Below are positions 48,661 to 60,003 of a stretch of 64,000 nucleotides of DNA, one piece after another. The stretch spans positions 3,410,001 to 3,474,000 of the forward strand of contig NZ_PDJJ01000001.1 in assembly GCF_002563715.1 (NCBI RefSeq), given 5' to 3'. A program made the translations under genes and the position numbers. Within the stretch, counting starts at the first letter, position 1. Every line of letters begins with the position of its first letter. The notes beneath the pieces are model-generated. The model was not told the DNA's origin and ran no database searches. It worked only from the letters and a program-made list of their open reading frames with translations. Source of the stretch: Isoptericola jiangsuensis (lineage in GTDB: Bacteria > Actinomycetota > Actinomycetes > Actinomycetales > Cellulomonadaceae).

Positions 48661-51009
48661 TCAGGCGCGTCCCGCGGGGTCGGCGCCGAACCCGCCCGCG
48701 CCCTGCGGCGGCACCGACGGCGGCACCTGGACGGACGCGACGGGCAGCGGCTGTGCGGGGCCCTGGGCGTCCGGCAGGTAGGCGGGCGGCTCCTGCCGCT
48801 CGGCGAACACCGGGATCGTCGCCGGGGGCCCGTAGGCCTCGGGACGGTACGGCTGCGAGGCTGCGGCCGGCTCGGTCTGGAACCGCTCGGGCCGGTACTG
48901 CTCCGGCGCGGGGTGGCCCGGGTGGTGGTCCTCGGGCCGGAACTGCTCCTGCCGGTACTGCTCCTGTTGGTACTGCTCCGACTGCCGGGCCTCGGACCGG
49001 TGCTGCTCGGCAGCGCGCCCGGCGGGCTGCGCCGCGAACGACGGCGCGGCGGGGACGGACAGGGCGGGCGGCGTCGCCGAGGCGGCGTCGGGGGTCCCGC
49101 CGGCCGGACCCCACGGGGTGGACTCGACGACGCCGGCGGGCGCCGGCGGCTCCCACGCCTGCGGCTGCTCGGGTGCCGGGGACCAGGTCTGCGGCCGCTC
49201 CGGCGCCCACTCCTGGGTCGGGGGCTGCTCCCAGGCGGGCCGGGACGGCTGCTCGGGCGTCCAGGTGACGGGCTGCTCGGCCGCGGGCTCCGGGGTCCAC
49301 ACGGGCGCGGCGGGCGCCTGCGGCTCGGCCGGGACCTGCTGCGGCGACCACAACGGAGCCGGCTCGGGGGCGGGCTGCACGTCCGCGGTCGGCTGCTCGG
49401 GCTGCCAGGCCTGCGGCTGCTCGGGCGACCACTCCTGCGGCGTCGCCACCTGCGGGTGCCGCGGCTCGGGCGGCACCTGCTCCGGGGTCCACACCGGCGG
49501 CTGGGGCTGCTGCTCGGGGACCCACGCCTGCGGCTCCTCCGGCCGCTGCTCGGGGACCCACGCCTGCGGCTGCTCGGGCTGCTGCTCCGGCGTCCACACG
49601 GCGGGCTGCTGGGGCTGCTCGTGCCGCACCGGCGCCTGGACCTGCTCCGGGGCCCACGCCTGGGGCTGCTCCGGGTCCGGGCCGGGCTGCTGCTCCGGCT
49701 CCCAGGCCGGCGGCTGCGGCGCGCCCCACGGGGGCGTCGGCTCGCCGTGGGACTGCTCGGTGCCGTGGGACTGGTCGGTCGCGTGCGCGCCGTGCTGCGG
49801 CTCCTCCGACGGTGCCGCGGCCGGGGCGTCCTCGGCGGGCTCGTCGGCCGGCTCCGGCTGGACCGGGACCGCGCCGGTCAGGGCGGGCTCCGTCAGCCAG
49901 TCGAGCGCGAGCCAGCGGATGCCGCCGCGGTCCGGGGCGGTGGCGGCGAGCTGCGCGACGGGACCGCCGCCGAGCCCGCCGAGCACGGCCTCCGGGTCCA
50001 GCTCGGCCCACGGGACGAGCACGAAGGCCCGCTCGTGCGCACGCGGGTGCGGCAGGTCGAGGTCGTGGGACGTCGCCGTGAGCGAGCCGTACTGGACGAC
50101 GTCGACGTCGAGCGTGCGCGGACCCCACCGCTCCTCGCGGACGCGGCCGTGGAGCAGCTCCACCTCCTGGCAGACGCTCAGCAGGTCGCGCGGTGACAGC
50201 GAGGTGCGCACGATGAGGACCGCGTTGAGGTAGTCGGGCTGCTCCGGGCCGACGGCGGCGGTCCGGGCCAGCGGCGAGACCTCCATGACCTGCACGCCGG
50301 GGACCCGGTCGATGTCGGTGACGGCGGCACGCAGGGTGCCCTGCGGGTCGCCGAGGTTCGCGCCGAGCGCGATGACGGCGTCCACCGCGGTCGCGGGCGC
50401 CGCGTCCAGGGGGTCCACGACGGGCTCGGGCTCGGGCTGCTCCGGCTCGGGCGGCGCGGGCACCGCGAGCTCCGCGGCGTCGACGGGTGACGCCTCGCCC
50501 TCGTCGTCGGCGAGGTCGGGCACGAGCGCGAGGGCCGGGGACGGCGCCACCTCGACGGGAGCGGGCTGCTCGACGTCGCGGAGCACCGGGGCGGGGACCG
50601 CCGGCAGGCGCTGACGGTCACGCCGGACGACGATCTCGACGTCCTCGAACGGGACGCTGATCGGCGCCTGGGGCTTGTGGACGCGCACGTCGACCGCGTG
50701 CACCGCGGGGCGTGCCAGCACGGCCGCGGCGATGCGCTCGGCGACGGTCTCCACGAGGTCCACCGGGTCGCCGGCGAGGATCGCGTGCACGTCCTCGGCG
50801 ACCTCCGCGTAGCTCACGGTGGCGTCCAGGTCGTCCGACACGGCCGCGGCGGACGTGTCGAGGTGCAGCACGACGTCCGCGCGGAACGTCTGCCCCTCGA
50901 CCCGCTCGGCCGGCAGCACGCCGTGGTGGCCGACGGCGGTCACCCCGGTCAGCCGGATCTGGTCGAGCGGGTGCCCGTCGGGCCCCACCACGGTCTCGGC
51001 GTACGTCAC
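48661..51009 (-). CDS. folK: Fused dihydroneopterin aldolase / HPPK with long WxPEQ repeat tail
   Basis: 782 residues. Residues 1-125 are FolB (IRLTGVTAVGHHGVLPAERVEGQTF; APISVPFEDVEIVV); a Pro/Glu linker follows; about 205-375 is FolK (VIALGANLGDPQGTLRAAVTDI; RWGPRTLDVDVVQYG; HPRAHERAFVLVPWAELDPEA). These are consecutive folate steps (dihydroneopterin aldolase, then pyrophosphokinase). From about 377 to the end runs a Pro/Gln/Glu/Ala tail with about 14 Trp-x-Pro units (WTPEQ, WVPEQ, WAPEQ), then a Tyr/Gln/Arg-rich end. GTG at 51009 overlaps the folP stop. Tail function unknown. Confidence 0.92.
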   Translation of the reverse strand: MTYAETVVGPDGHPLDQIRLTGVTAVGHHGVLPAERVEGQTFRADVVLHLDTSAAAVSDDLDATVSYAEVAEDVHAILAGDPVDLVETVAERIAAAVLARPAVHAVDVRVHKPQAPISVPFEDVEIVVRRDRQRLPAVPAPVLRDVEQPAPVEVAPSPALALVPDLADDEGEASPVDAAELAVPAPPEPEQPEPEPVVDPLDAAPATAVDAVIALGANLGDPQGTLRAAVTDIDRVPGVQVMEVSPLARTAAVGPEQPDYLNAVLIVRTSLSPRDLLSVCQEVELLHGRVREERWGPRTLDVDVVQYGSLTATSHDLDLPHPRAHERAFVLVPWAELDPEAVLGGLGGGPVAQLAATAPDRGGIRWLALDWLTEPALTGAVPVQPEPADEPAEDAPAAAPSEEPQHGAHATDQSHGTEQSHGEPTPPWGAPQPPAWEPEQQPGPDPEQPQAWAPEQVQAPVRHEQPQQPAVWTPEQQPEQPQAWVPEQRPEEPQAWVPEQQPQPPVWTPEQVPPEPRHPQVATPQEWSPEQPQAWQPEQPTADVQPAPEPAPLWSPQQVPAEPQAPAAPVWTPEPAAEQPVTWTPEQPSRPAWEQPPTQEWAPERPQTWSPAPEQPQAWEPPAPAGVVESTPWGPAGGTPDAASATPPALSVPAAPSFAAQPAGRAAEQHRSEARQSEQYQQEQYRQEQFRPEDHHPGHPAPEQYRPERFQTEPAAASQPYRPEAYGPPATIPVFAERQEPPAYLPDAQGPAQPLPVASVQVPPSVPPQGAGGFGADPAGRA

Positions 51010-51944
51010 TCGGGTGCCTCCGTGTGCTGCGGGTGCGCCGCGCGGCGCACCGGGTCGTCGTCGATGGTGCGGGCGGCATCCTCCCACGCCGCGGCCACGT
51101 GGACGGCGTCCACGCTCGCCCGCGCGGCGTGCACGCGCACGCACCAGGCGCCCGCCCGCGCCGCCAGGGCGGAGACCGCCGCGGTCGCGTGGTCGCGGGC
51201 CGCGGGCGGCACCGGCTCGGCCCGGCCGGCGGCGGCCGGGCGGGCCAGGAGGTGTCCCAGGAACCGTTTGCGGGAGGCCCCCACGAGGATCGGGCGCCCC
51301 AGGGACCCCAGGGCGTCCAGGTGGGCCAGCAGGGGCCAGTTCAGTGCCCCCGCCTTGGAGAAGCCGAGGCCCGGGTCGAGGATCACCTGCTCCGGCGCGA
51401 CGCCTGCCGCGTGCAGCGCGTCGAGCCGCTGCGCGAGCTCGTCGCGGACGTCCGCGACGACGTCGTCGTACACCTCGAGGTCGTCCATGACGTCGCTGTG
51501 ACCGCGCCAGTGCATGGCCACGTAGGCGACACCGGTGCGGGCGACGACGTCGGCCATCGCCGGGTCGGCGAGGCCCCCGGAGACGTCGTTGACGATCCGC
51601 GCGCCCGCCGCGACCGACTCGGCCGCCACCCGGGAACGCGTCGTGTCGACGGACACCACGGCGCCCGCTGCCGCCAGCCGGCCGATGACCGGGATGACGC
51701 GCGCGAGCTCCTCCTCCTCGGTGACCCGCGCGGACCCCGGACGGGTCGACTCCCCTCCGACGTCGAGGATGTCCGCGCCCTCGGCCAGCAGGTCCAGGCC
51801 GTGCCGGACGCCCGCCTCGGGCTCGAACCACTCCCCGCCGTCGGAGAACGAGTCCGGCGTGATGTTGACCACGCCCATCACCAGGCAGCGACCCGTACCC
51901 GACAGCTCCGGGAGGCCGGCGACCCCGACGTCGCGAGTGAGCAT
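51006..51944 (-). CDS. folP: Dihydropteroate synthase
   Basis: Joins p-aminobenzoate to the pterin pyrophosphate; the sulfonamide target. 312-residue TIM barrel with VMGVVNITPDSFSDGGEW, DILDVGGESTRPGS, ARIVNDVSGG, AMHWRG, ILDPGLGFSKAGALNWPLL and ILVGASRKRFLG. ATG at 51944, 3 nt after the folE stop. Confidence 0.97.
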   Translation of the reverse strand: MLTRDVGVAGLPELSGTGRCLVMGVVNITPDSFSDGGEWFEPEAGVRHGLDLLAEGADILDVGGESTRPGSARVTEEEELARVIPVIGRLAAAGAVVSVDTTRSRVAAESVAAGARIVNDVSGGLADPAMADVVARTGVAYVAMHWRGHSDVMDDLEVYDDVVADVRDELAQRLDALHAAGVAPEQVILDPGLGFSKAGALNWPLLAHLDALGSLGRPILVGASRKRFLGHLLARPAAAGRAEPVPPAARDHATAAVSALAARAGAWCVRVHAARASVDAVHVAAAWEDAARTIDDDPVRRAAHPQHTEAPE

Positions 51945-51947
51945 CGG

Positions 51948-52573
51948 CTACCGCCCGAGGATCAGGCTCATCGCCTCGGCCCGGGTGGCCGCGTTCTGCA
52001 TGCCGCCGCGCACGGCCGACGTCACCGTCCGCGCCCCCGGCTTGCGGACCCCGCGCATCGACATGCACAGGTGCTCGCACTCCACGACGACGATGACGCC
52101 GCGCGGGTCGAGGATGCGCACCAGCGAGTCCGCGATCTGGGTCGTCAGGCGTTCCTGCACCTGCGGGCGACGTGCGAACACCTCGACGAGCCGCGCCAGC
52201 TTCGACAGGCCCGTGATGCGGCCGTCCGTGCTGGGGATGTACCCGATGTGCGCGACGCCGTGGAACGGCACGAGGTGGTGCTCGCAGGTGGAGTACACCT
52301 CGATGTCCTTGACCAGCACCATCTCCTCGTGGCCGATGTCGAAGGTGGTGGTCAGCACCTCCTCCGGCTCCTGGCGCAGGCCCGCGAAGATCTCCCGGTA
52401 GGCGCGCGCCACGCGCGCCGGCGTGTCCTTGAGGCCCTCGCGGTCCGGGTCCTCGCCGACGGCGAGCAGCAGCTCGCGCACGGCGGCCTCGGCCCGGGCC
52501 TCGTCGTACGGGGGCACGTCGGCGGCGGCGCGCATCCCGAGCGACACGGGGCTCAGGGGCAGGTCGGTCCCGG

Positions 52574-52577
<4 letters not shown>
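51948..52577 (-). CDS. folE: GTP cyclohydrolase I
   Basis: First folate step: GTP to dihydroneopterin triphosphate. 209 residues. Zn ligands in [13 protein letters not shown] and [34 protein letters not shown], and C-terminal [14 protein letters not shown] at 52577 overlaps the ftsH stop by 4 nt, so folate synthesis is tied to ftsH expression. Confidence 0.97.
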
Positions 52578-54682
<2,105 letters not shown>

Positions 54683-54790
54683 CCGTGGCGGGGTGCTGCC
54701 CCGCATCCCTTCGTTCGGGCGGTGGTTCGTCTCACGAAACTACACGCGCACGCTGAGAGTTCCCGGGGCTGTTCGCCCAGGGCGTCGACC

Positions 54791-55342
54791 TCAGGAGTAG
54801 ACGTGGGGGGCGAGCGTGCCGATGAACGGCAGGTTGCGGTACTTCTCGGCGTAGTCCAGCCCGTAGCCGACGACGAACTCGTTGGGGATGTCGAAGCCCA
54901 CGTACTTGACGTCGACGTCGGCCTTCGCGGCGTCCGGCTTGCGCAGCATGGTCGCGATCTCGACGGACGCGGGGCCGCGGGAGCGCAGGTTCTGCACGAG
55001 CCACGACAGGGTGAGGCCCGAGTCGATGATGTCCTCGGCGATGAGCACGTTGCGGCCGGACAGGTCGGAGTCGAGGTCCTTGAGGATGCGCACGACGCCG
55101 GACGACTTGGTGCCGGACCCGTAGGAGGAGACGGCCATCCAGTCCATCTCGACCGGGTGGTGCAGGCGGCGCGACAGGTCGGCCATCACCATGACGGCAC
55201 CCTTGAGGACGCCGACGAGCAGCAGGTCCTTGCCGGCGTAGTCGGCGTCGATCTGGGCGGCCATCTCGTCGAGGCGGGCACCGAGCTGTTCCTCGGTGAG
55301 CAGGATGTCGGCGAGGTCGCCGGAGACGTCCGACTGGTCCAC
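54791..55342 (-). CDS. hpt: Hypoxanthine phosphoribosyltransferase (internal start in the tilS frame)
   Basis: Salvages hypoxanthine/guanine with PRPP. 183 residues from the GTG at 55342: [48 protein letters not shown] loop [53 protein letters not shown] lies about 7 nt before the GTG, strong support for independent translation inside the longer tilS frame. It is next to ftsH, the usual actinobacterial order tilS-hpt-ftsH. Confidence 0.93.
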   Translation of the reverse strand: MDQSDVSGDLADILLTEEQLGARLDEMAAQIDADYAGKDLLLVGVLKGAVMVMADLSRRLHHPVEMDWMAVSSYGSGTKSSGVVRILKDLDSDLSGRNVLIAEDIIDSGLTLSWLVQNLRSRGPASVEIATMLRKPDAAKADVDVKYVGFDIPNEFVVGYGLDYAEKYRNLPFIGTLAPHVYS

Positions 55343-56509
55343 GGGGGTACTCCTTGCGGGTGCGGGGCGGGGGCGCGCGGACGTCCGCGACGGCCGCAGG
55401 ATTAGCCTGCCACACGCGCGCAGCCCCCGTGCGTCGCCGGGGAGGTGCACGGGGCCCTGCCCGCGCCACGCGACGACGAGGGCGTCGAGGGCGTCGACGT
55501 GCCTCGCGGTGGTGGTCCCGGGCGGGCAGCCGACCCCCGTCGCGGCGGCCCGCAGGGCCCGGCGGCGCAGCGCGGGCGGCGCCGCGGCCAGCACCTCGAC
55601 GTCCAGGACGACGTCGGCCGTCCCGCCGTCCGCCCCGCCGTCCGCCGAGGTGGCACGTCCGGTCGCGAGGTCGCGCTCCCGGGGTACGACCTCGCGACCG
55701 GAGGTACGACCTGGCGGCGGGGAGTCGTGGTCGACGACGCGGCTGCGCGCCAGGAGGTCGGCCGCGAGGACGTCCAGGAGGTCGGCGTCGTCGCGCAGCT
55801 GCGCCGCGCTGCGCCCGAGGGCCTCGACCGCGCCCGGGCCGAGGACGTCCGCCAGCGCGGGCAGCAGGTGGCCGCGGACCCGCGACCGCAACGGACCGCC
55901 GTCGGGTGCGTTGGTGGGGTCGTGCCACGGCTCGACGCCGACCGCGGCGCACACCGCCTCGGTGGTGGCGCGACGCAGCCCGAGGAAAGGCCGCCGATAC
56001 CTCCCCCGCCGGGCGGGCATGCCCGCCAACGACCGCGCGCCGCTGCCGCGCGCGAGCCCCAGGAGCACCTGCTCGGCCTGGTCGTCGAGGGTGTGCCCCA
56101 GCAGGACCACCGTGGCCCCGAGGTCGTCCGCGACCGCGTCGAGGGCGGCGTACCGGGCCTGGCGCGCCGCGGACTCGGGGCCGTCCGGCGACGCCGCCAC
56201 GGCCACGCGGCGCACGACCACGGGGTCCAGGCCGAGGTCGCGGCACTGCGCGGCGGCCCGCTCCGCGACCCGCGCCGAGCCGTCCACCAGCCCGTGGTCG
56301 ACCACGACCGCGCCCGCCCGGACCGCGTGCCCCCGGGACCGCACGGACCGGGCGACCCGCCGCGCCTCCGTCGCCAGGACGGCGGCCAGCGCGAGGGAGT
56401 CGGCACCGCCGGAGCAGGCCACCAGCACCGTCGCGTCCGGCGGGAGGTCGGCGAGGTCGGCCCGCACCGCGGTGCGGGCGGCGGCGAGCGCCGGGTCGAC
56501 CCGCGCCAT
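54791..56509 (-). CDS. tilS: TilS-Hpt fusion frame: tRNA(Ile)-lysidine synthetase joined to HPRT
   Basis: One open frame of 572 residues. Residues 1-375 are TilS: PP-loop [11 protein letters not shown] (SGGADS 33-38), [29 protein letters not shown] and [17 protein letters not shown]; it makes lysidine at C34 of tRNA-Ile(CAU) so that AUA is read. There is no stop before Hpt (from residue 390); the junction is a 15-residue Arg/Pro/Ala linker. TilS also contains a repeat-encoded insert near residues 268-290. A full-length bifunctional protein, a separate Hpt, or both may be made. ATG at 56509. Such fusions are known in Listeria. Confidence 0.85.
   Translation of the reverse strand: MARVDPALAAARTAVRADLADLPPDATVLVACSGGADSLALAAVLATEARRVARSVRSRGHAVRAGAVVVDHGLVDGSARVAERAAAQCRDLGLDPVVVRRVAVAASPDGPESAARQARYAALDAVADDLGATVVLLGHTLDDQAEQVLLGLARGSGARSLAGMPARRGRYRRPFLGLRRATTEAVCAAVGVEPWHDPTNAPDGGPLRSRVRGHLLPALADVLGPGAVEALGRSAAQLRDDADLLDVLAADLLARSRVVDHDSPPPGRTSGREVVPRERDLATGRATSADGGADGGTADVVLDVEVLAAAPPALRRRALRAAATGVGCPPGTTTARHVDALDALVVAWRGQGPVHLPGDARGLRACGRLILRPSRTSARPRPAPARSTPVDQSDVSGDLADILLTEEQLGARLDEMAAQIDADYAGKDLLLVGVLKGAVMVMADLSRRLHHPVEMDWMAVSSYGSGTKSSGVVRILKDLDSDLSGRNVLIAEDIIDSGLTLSWLVQNLRSRGPASVEIATMLRKPDAAKADVDVKYVGFDIPNEFVVGYGLDYAEKYRNLPFIGTLAPHVYS
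55659..55712. repeat. 20-bp repeat units inside tilS, one inverted
   Basis: CCGGTCGCGAGGTCG (55659-55673) is the reverse complement of 55687-55701, and GGTACGACCT occurs at 55683 and 55703, exactly 20 bp apart. The unit family differs in sequence from arrays A-D but has the same 20-bp period and an inverted switch. It codes for an Arg/Pro/Thr-rich insert in TilS. Confidence 0.85.
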
Positions 56510-56611
56510 CAGCGGGGCCCTCGCCGGGCGGGGCGGCGGTCACCGTCGCGCCGGTCGGGGCACCGGGGACGGTGCGGTCGGCCGGCTCCCCCGTGGGTCA
56601 TCGCGTCCACC

Positions 56612-57676
56612 TCAGCCGTGCACGCGGCGCACCCAGGCGCGCGGGTCGGCGATCTCGCGCTCACCGGGGAGGTTCTCGGGGCCCGCCCACACCGCGTTGA
56701 GGCCGTCCACGCCGACGGTGCGGCGCACCTCGCGCACGAACGCGGCGCCGTCGCGGTACTGCGCGAGCTTGGCGTCCATGCCGAGCAGGCGGCGCAGGAC
56801 AACGTCGAGGCGGGGGGCGCCCTCGCCGTCGCGCCGCTTCTCGAACCGGGCGCGGATGGTGCGCACGCTGGGCACGACGCGGCGGCCGACGGCGTCCATC
56901 ATGACGTCGGCGTGACCCTCCAGGAGCGCCATGACGGCGGTGATCTCGGCGAGGCGACGCTTCTGCTCGGCGCCGACGACGAGGTCGAGCGGGGTGGCCA
57001 GGTCGCCGCGGACGGCGTCGACGAGGGCGCGGCCGACCGTGGCGACCTTCTCCCGCAGCGGCGCGCGGGACAGGCCGACCGAGGTGGCGGTGACGTCGCC
57101 CAGGAGGTCGCCCAGCCGGCCGGCGAGATGGTCGGCCAACCAGGGGGCGGTGGCGAACTGGAGGGCGTGGGTCTGCTCGTGCAGGCACACCCACAGGCGG
57201 AAGTCGGGCCCGTCGAGGCCCATCGCGCGCTCGGCGGCCAGCACGTTGGGGGCGACGAGCAGCAGGACGGGGCGGCCCGGGCCGTACGGGTCGAACTGAC
57301 CGAGGACCTTGCTGGACAGCAGCGCGAGGAGGCCGCCGACCTCCGCGGCGCCGACGAGCCGTGCGGCCTGCGACTCGGGCAGTCGGGCCTCGTCGCCCAG
57401 CGCGTGCAGGACGGGGTCGGTGAGCCGCGCCATCGAGCGGGTGTTGGCCAGCGCCCAGGTGGCGCGGTCCACGACGCGCACGTCCCCGAGGTCGGGGGCG
57501 ACGGGTTGCATGCGGGTGACGCGCAGGACGTGCTCGACCGCGTCGCCGGCGGCGGTGCGCAGCCCGCCGACCAGCTCGTCGAGCTCGTCCCGGGACGCGA
57601 CGGGGCCGGGTCGCGCGACACGGCGGGCGACCTGGGCCGCGGTGGGCCAGTCGACGGCGTGGCTGGGGGACGTCAC
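56612..57676 (-). CDS. Zinc-dependent metalloprotease-like protein (DUF2342 / F420-biosynthesis-associated)
   Basis: 354 residues. Contains WVCLHEQTHALQFATAPWL (HExxH zinc site, about residue 165) and ALLEGHADVMMDAVGRR with the likely third ligand Glu. The family is annotated as putative hydrolase or coenzyme F420 biosynthesis-associated protein and sits before tilS across actinobacteria; activity is unproven. GTG at 57676. Between its stop and the tilS start there are about 100 bp without other features. Confidence 0.9.
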   Translation of the reverse strand: MTSPSHAVDWPTAAQVARRVARPGPVASRDELDELVGGLRTAAGDAVEHVLRVTRMQPVAPDLGDVRVVDRATWALANTRSMARLTDPVLHALGDEARLPESQAARLVGAAEVGGLLALLSSKVLGQFDPYGPGRPVLLLVAPNVLAAERAMGLDGPDFRLWVCLHEQTHALQFATAPWLADHLAGRLGDLLGDVTATSVGLSRAPLREKVATVGRALVDAVRGDLATPLDLVVGAEQKRRLAEITAVMALLEGHADVMMDAVGRRVVPSVRTIRARFEKRRDGEGAPRLDVVLRRLLGMDAKLAQYRDGAAFVREVRRTVGVDGLNAVWAGPENLPGEREIADPRAWVRRVHG

Positions 57677-57711
57677 GGGTCCACCGTAGCGACGCGATCC
57701 GCCGGCACGCG

Positions 57712-59130
57712 TCAGGGGCCGTCGGTGGTGCAGCCGCAGGCGGCGAGGTCGCCGACGAGGTCGTCGAAGATGAGGTTGGCGCCGTAGGAGCCGCCCTCGG
57801 GGATCTTGTCCGCGACGAGGGCGAACACGAGGAGCCGGTCGTCGGCCGTGACGACGGTCCCCGCGAGCGAGCGGACGTCGGGGAGGCTGCCCGTCTTGGC
57901 GCTGGCGAACGCGCGCCCCGGGTTGCCGTCGGGGAACCGGTCGGCGAGCGTGCCCTCCAGGCCGGCGACGGGCAGCCCGGTGACGGTCTCGCGCAGGGCC
58001 GGGTCGGCCGCGGCGACCGCGAGGGTGTCGACGAGCATGCGGGCGGACAGCCGCGAGCCGGTGCCGAGGCCGGAGAGGTCGGTCAGGACGGCGCCGTCGA
58101 GGTCGACGCCGAGACCGGACACGACCTCGGTGACCGCGCTGATCGCGGCGTCCTGGGAGCCGGGCAGCCCGGCGTCGATGGCGACGAGCCGCCCGACGAC
58201 CTCGGTGAGCGTGTTGTCGGACTCCTCGAGGAGGTAGCTGACGATCTCGCCGAGGGGCGCGGACTCGACGCGGCCCACCTCGCGGGCGGACGACGCGACC
58301 TTCTCGCGCCCGATGGTGCCGCGGACCGTGAGGCCGTGCTGCTCCAGGGCGGCGGCGAACGCGTCGGCCGCGGCGAGCGCCGGGTCGGCCTCGCGGCGGG
58401 CGTACTTGTCGTCGGTGAGGCGCGCGACGTCGACGGCGAGCGCCGCGACGGGGGCGACGTAGCCGTCGGCGACGTCGGTCGCGCGCACCGTCGGGGCGAC
58501 GTCCGGGCCGGTGAACAGGGTGTCGTCCACCGCGAGGGTGACGGCGTCGGTCCCGGTGAGGGTGACCTGGGCGGCGACCTGCGCGGCGAGGTCGCCGAGC
58601 CCGGCGCGTCCGTTGACGGCGTCCGGGTCGCCCTCGCCCGCCGCGAGCATCATGTCGCCGCCGCCGACCAGGACGACGTGCGTGTCCCCCTGGAGCATCG
58701 CCAGGGTCGGGAGGGTGACGTCACCGCCGGGGCGCACGTGGGCCGCGACCGCGGTGAGGACCTTCTGGGTGGACGCCGGGACCATCAGCGTGTCGGGTGC
58801 CGCCGCGCCGAGGGTGTCCCCCGAGGTGGCGTCGGTGACGACCACGCCGACGCGCTTGCCGAGCCGGGAGTCGCCCGCGACGTCGGACACCAGGTCCTCG
58901 ACCGTGCCGGCGTCGGGGACGGGGGCGTCCTCGGGCAGCGGCGGGACCGCGACCTCGGGGCTCGGACCCGTCGTGGCGCCCGGCGCCGTGGGGAACGGGG
59001 ACGGTGCCGGGTAGGGCTCGTCGAGGGTGACCATGCCCGGCACGACGTCGTAGGCGTCGGCCACGAGATAGCCGCCGAACAGCGCGAGCACGGTGACGAC
59101 GGTGGTGCCGACCTTGAGCCGCCACCCCAT
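57712..59130 (-). CDS. dacB: D-alanyl-D-alanine carboxypeptidase/endopeptidase (PBP4, DacB type)
   Basis: Trims peptidoglycan stem peptides outside the cell. 472 residues: N-terminal signal/anchor helix ([21 protein letters not shown]), Pro/Thr-rich spacer, then S13 peptidase motifs SxxK ([10 protein letters not shown]), SxN (EESDNTLTE) and KTG ([10 protein letters not shown]). A Cys pair ([12 protein letters not shown]) lies at the C-terminus. ATG at 59130. Divergent from ppa. Confidence 0.95.
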   Translation of the reverse strand: MGWRLKVGTTVVTVLALFGGYLVADAYDVVPGMVTLDEPYPAPSPFPTAPGATTGPSPEVAVPPLPEDAPVPDAGTVEDLVSDVAGDSRLGKRVGVVVTDATSGDTLGAAAPDTLMVPASTQKVLTAVAAHVRPGGDVTLPTLAMLQGDTHVVLVGGGDMMLAAGEGDPDAVNGRAGLGDLAAQVAAQVTLTGTDAVTLAVDDTLFTGPDVAPTVRATDVADGYVAPVAALAVDVARLTDDKYARREADPALAAADAFAAALEQHGLTVRGTIGREKVASSAREVGRVESAPLGEIVSYLLEESDNTLTEVVGRLVAIDAGLPGSQDAAISAVTEVVSGLGVDLDGAVLTDLSGLGTGSRLSARMLVDTLAVAAADPALRETVTGLPVAGLEGTLADRFPDGNPGRAFASAKTGSLPDVRSLAGTVVTADDRLLVFALVADKIPEGGSYGANLIFDDLVGDLAACGCTTDGP

Positions 59131-59287
59131 GCGTCAACCTCCGTGTCCCGTGAACCTGGTCACAAGCAGGTTCGTCAGCGCGTATTCTCGCACGATTCCG
59201 CCCGCCGTCGGCGCCCGCCACGGCGTCCGGACGAGGGCCTGCATGGCACACTGGGTGGGCGCGCAAGCACCCACGACTGGAGGAACA

Positions 59288-59782
59288 GTGGAGTTCGACG
59301 TCACCATCGAGATCCCGAAGGGTCAGCGGAACAAGTACGAGGTGGACCACGAGACCGGTCGCATCCGTCTGGACCGCATGCTCTTCACCTCGACGCGTTA
59401 CCCGGACGACTACGGGTTCATCGAGGGCACCCTCGGTGAGGACGGCGACCCGCTGGACGCGCTCGTCCTGCTGGAGGAGCCGACCTTCCCCGGGTGCCTC
59501 ATCAAGTGCCGGGCCCTGGGCATGTTCCGCATGCGGGACGAGGCCGGCGGCGACGACAAGGTGCTGTGCGTGCCGCTGGGCGACCAGCGCGCGGCGTGGC
59601 GCCAGGACATCGACGACGTGTCCGACTTCCACCGCCTGGAGATCCAGCACTTCTTCGAGGTCTACAAGGACCTCGAGCCGGGCAAGTCCGTCGAGGGCGC
59701 GCACTGGGTGGGTCGCGAGGAGGCCGAGGCCGAGATCGAGCGCTCGATCCAGCGGGCCAAGGACGCCGGCTACCACCACTGA
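59288..59782 (+). CDS. ppa: Inorganic pyrophosphatase
   Basis: Hydrolyses PPi to drive biosynthesis. 164-residue family I enzyme: [52 protein letters not shown] (metal-binding Asp cluster), [12 protein letters not shown] and [15 protein letters not shown] at 59288 preceded by GGAGGA. Single gene ended by a strong hairpin. Confidence 0.98.
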   Translation: MEFDVTIEIPKGQRNKYEVDHETGRIRLDRMLFTSTRYPDDYGFIEGTLGEDGDPLDALVLLEEPTFPGCLIKCRALGMFRMRDEAGGDDKVLCVPLGDQRAAWRQDIDDVSDFHRLEIQHFFEVYKDLEPGKSVEGAHWVGREEAEAEIERSIQRAKDAGYHH

Positions 59783-59794
59783 CGCGGTCGGCGC

Positions 59795-59850
59795 AGGCCG
59801 GCAGCCCGTCACCCGGCAGGGTTACCTGCCCGGGTCGCGGCTGCCGGCCT
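59795..59850 (+). terminator. Terminator after ppa
   Basis: AGGCCGGCAGCC (59795-59806) pairs with GGCTGCCGGCCT (59839-59850), with an inner CCCGGCAGG/CCTGCCCGGG stem, followed by TCGTCGTC. Strong two-part hairpin. Confidence 0.85.
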
Positions 59851-60003
59851 TCGTCGTCCCCGGGTCCGGCCCGCACGGATCACCCGGGACCGCCCTACCC
59901 GGAGCCCCGGCGCGGGCGTAGCCTGCGAGAAGGCACCCCCGCGACGCCCGGGCCCCCGGTCCACCGCCGCGTGTGGCGGCCGTCCCAGGCAGGGGGATCG
60001 ACG

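Noticed and set aside
45990..49268. Plus-strand open frame of more than 1000 codons
   Set aside because: Antisense to the PH-domain, DUF3180 and folBK genes, Arg/Pro/Gly-rich with no domain; a by-product of high third-position GC.
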